A stretch of DNA of 5,312 bases from Candidatus Pacearchaeota archaeon (lineage in GTDB: Archaea; Nanobdellota; Nanobdellia; Pacearchaeales; GW2011-AR1), in assembly GCA_016186375.1 (NCBI GenBank), contig JACPLS010000020.1, positions 1-5,312 on the forward strand, given 5' to 3'. A program made the translations under genes and the position numbers. Below the pieces are notes generated by a model. The model ran no database searches and was not told the DNA's origin. It worked only from the letters and a program-made list of their open reading frames with translations. How positions within the stretch are numbered: the stretch's first letter is position 1; every line of letters starts with the position of its first letter. Positions 4,879-5,312 of the stretch are shown here, piece after piece.

Positions 4879-5312
4879 CTAAAAGCTTCTGCTTTCTCCA
4901 CCATCTACAACTATACACGCGCCATTGATGAATTTAGCTTTGTCAGAACACAAAAAAACAACAATACTAGCAATATCTTCTGGTTTACCTACGAATCTTG
5001 GTTTCTCAAGGAATGATTTCCCAACATCAATATATCCTGGAGCAATTGTATTGAATGTTATTTCCTCATATTTTCCAGCAAGAGTTTTCATTAAGGCAAT
5101 TTCAGCAGCCTTCGCCATAACAAACCATGGCCTTCCTCCTGACTCTTTTCCAAAGATAGAACTTATAGTAATAACTCTCCCCCATTTATGTTTTTTCATA
5201 TAGGGTAAAAATTTCATAGTCAATTTTCTTGCAAAACCAGCATTTTTGTTATATACTTCATCCCATTCTAAGAAATTTTCATATTCTTCAGTTCCCCAAG
5301 TTCCACCACCAC
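4879..5312 (-). CDS. Short-chain dehydrogenase/reductase (5' partial) with Phe at the catalytic Tyr position
   Basis: The frame is open to the window edge and ends in TAG, giving 143 residues of the C-terminal part of an SDR; an apparent TTG start at 5223 is internal. It opens in GGGTWG, the loop that follows the NNAG-like motif. It continues with GRVITISSIFG (catalytic Ser at residue 50 or 51 of the fragment), FVMAK (63-67) where SDRs have YxxxK, NTIAPGYIDVG, GKPEDIASIVVFLCSDKA and the ending FINGACIVVDGG. These are the conserved SDR elements in the right order, so the Rossmann NAD(P)-binding half lies outside the window. Lys67 is kept but the catalytic Tyr is Phe63. It probably acts on a sugar or sugar-nucleotide given its neighbours, though this is inference. 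If Phe is real, the usual redox chemistry may be altered or lost. Confidence 0.87.
   Translation of the reverse strand, partial: GGGTWGTEEYENFLEWDEVYNKNAGFARKLTMKFLPYMKKHKWGRVITISSIFGKESGGRPWFVMAKAAEIALMKTLAGKYEEITFNTIAPGYIDVGKSFLEKPRFVGKPEDIASIVVFLCSDKAKFINGACIVVDGGESRSF

Noticed and set aside
4925..5203. Plus-strand open frame of 92 codons
   Set aside because: It is the antisense shadow of the SDR, which is clearly the coding strand.
1..5312. CRISPR array, transposon ends or tRNA-associated integration site
   Set aside because: No regularly spaced repeats, transposase, terminal inverted repeats or tRNA-like fold could be seen.

Overview
This is a low-GC window that reads like an archaeal chromosome fragment. 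The four visible promoter regions carry archaeal-type TATA boxes. In three of them the TATAAA core lies 27-28 bases before an ATG, which implies leaderless mRNAs, and I see no Shine-Dalgarno sites at sensible spacing. The AT richness, AGA/AGG-rich codon use and compact convergent genes would fit a DPANN-like or other uncultured archaeon, but that placement is inference. No tRNA, rRNA, CRISPR array or transposase is visible.

Layout. The minus strand carries sugar-nucleotide genes: a partial HddC-like sugar-1-phosphate nucleotidyltransferase running into a CBS domain (1-790); a second nucleotidyltransferase of a different subfamily (2429-3154); a GmhB-type HAD-IIIA sugar bisphosphate phosphatase split by one in-frame TAA (3159-3731); and a partial short-chain dehydrogenase/reductase (4879-5312). 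Two plus-strand genes lie antiparallel between them. One encodes a 478-residue protein with an N-terminal SEC-C zinc motif (986-2422). The other is an unrecognised protein of about 307 residues whose frame is broken by what looks like a single missing base near 4175 (3906-4828).

How it may work together. The HAD phosphatase and the adjacent nucleotidyltransferase resemble the two halves of known HAD/nucleotidyltransferase proteins. Together they would dephosphorylate a sugar bisphosphate and activate the resulting sugar-1-phosphate as an NDP-sugar, as in NDP-heptose synthesis. The other nucleotidyltransferase and the SDR fit the same surface-polysaccharide theme. The isomerase and kinase steps are not in the window. 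The plus-strand genes have their own promoters and no evident link to sugar metabolism.

The points most worth following are: (i) a possible leaderless 15-codon ORF whose stop overlaps the start of the first nucleotidyltransferase; (ii) an A9 tract at that protein's nucleotidyltransferase/CBS junction, where a one-base slip either way gives an immediate stop; (iii) the premature stop in the phosphatase and the nearby frameshift, which could be real or sequence error; (iv) an SDR with Phe in place of the catalytic Tyr; (v) two protein families of unknown role. I do not see a complete, clearly new multi-gene system.
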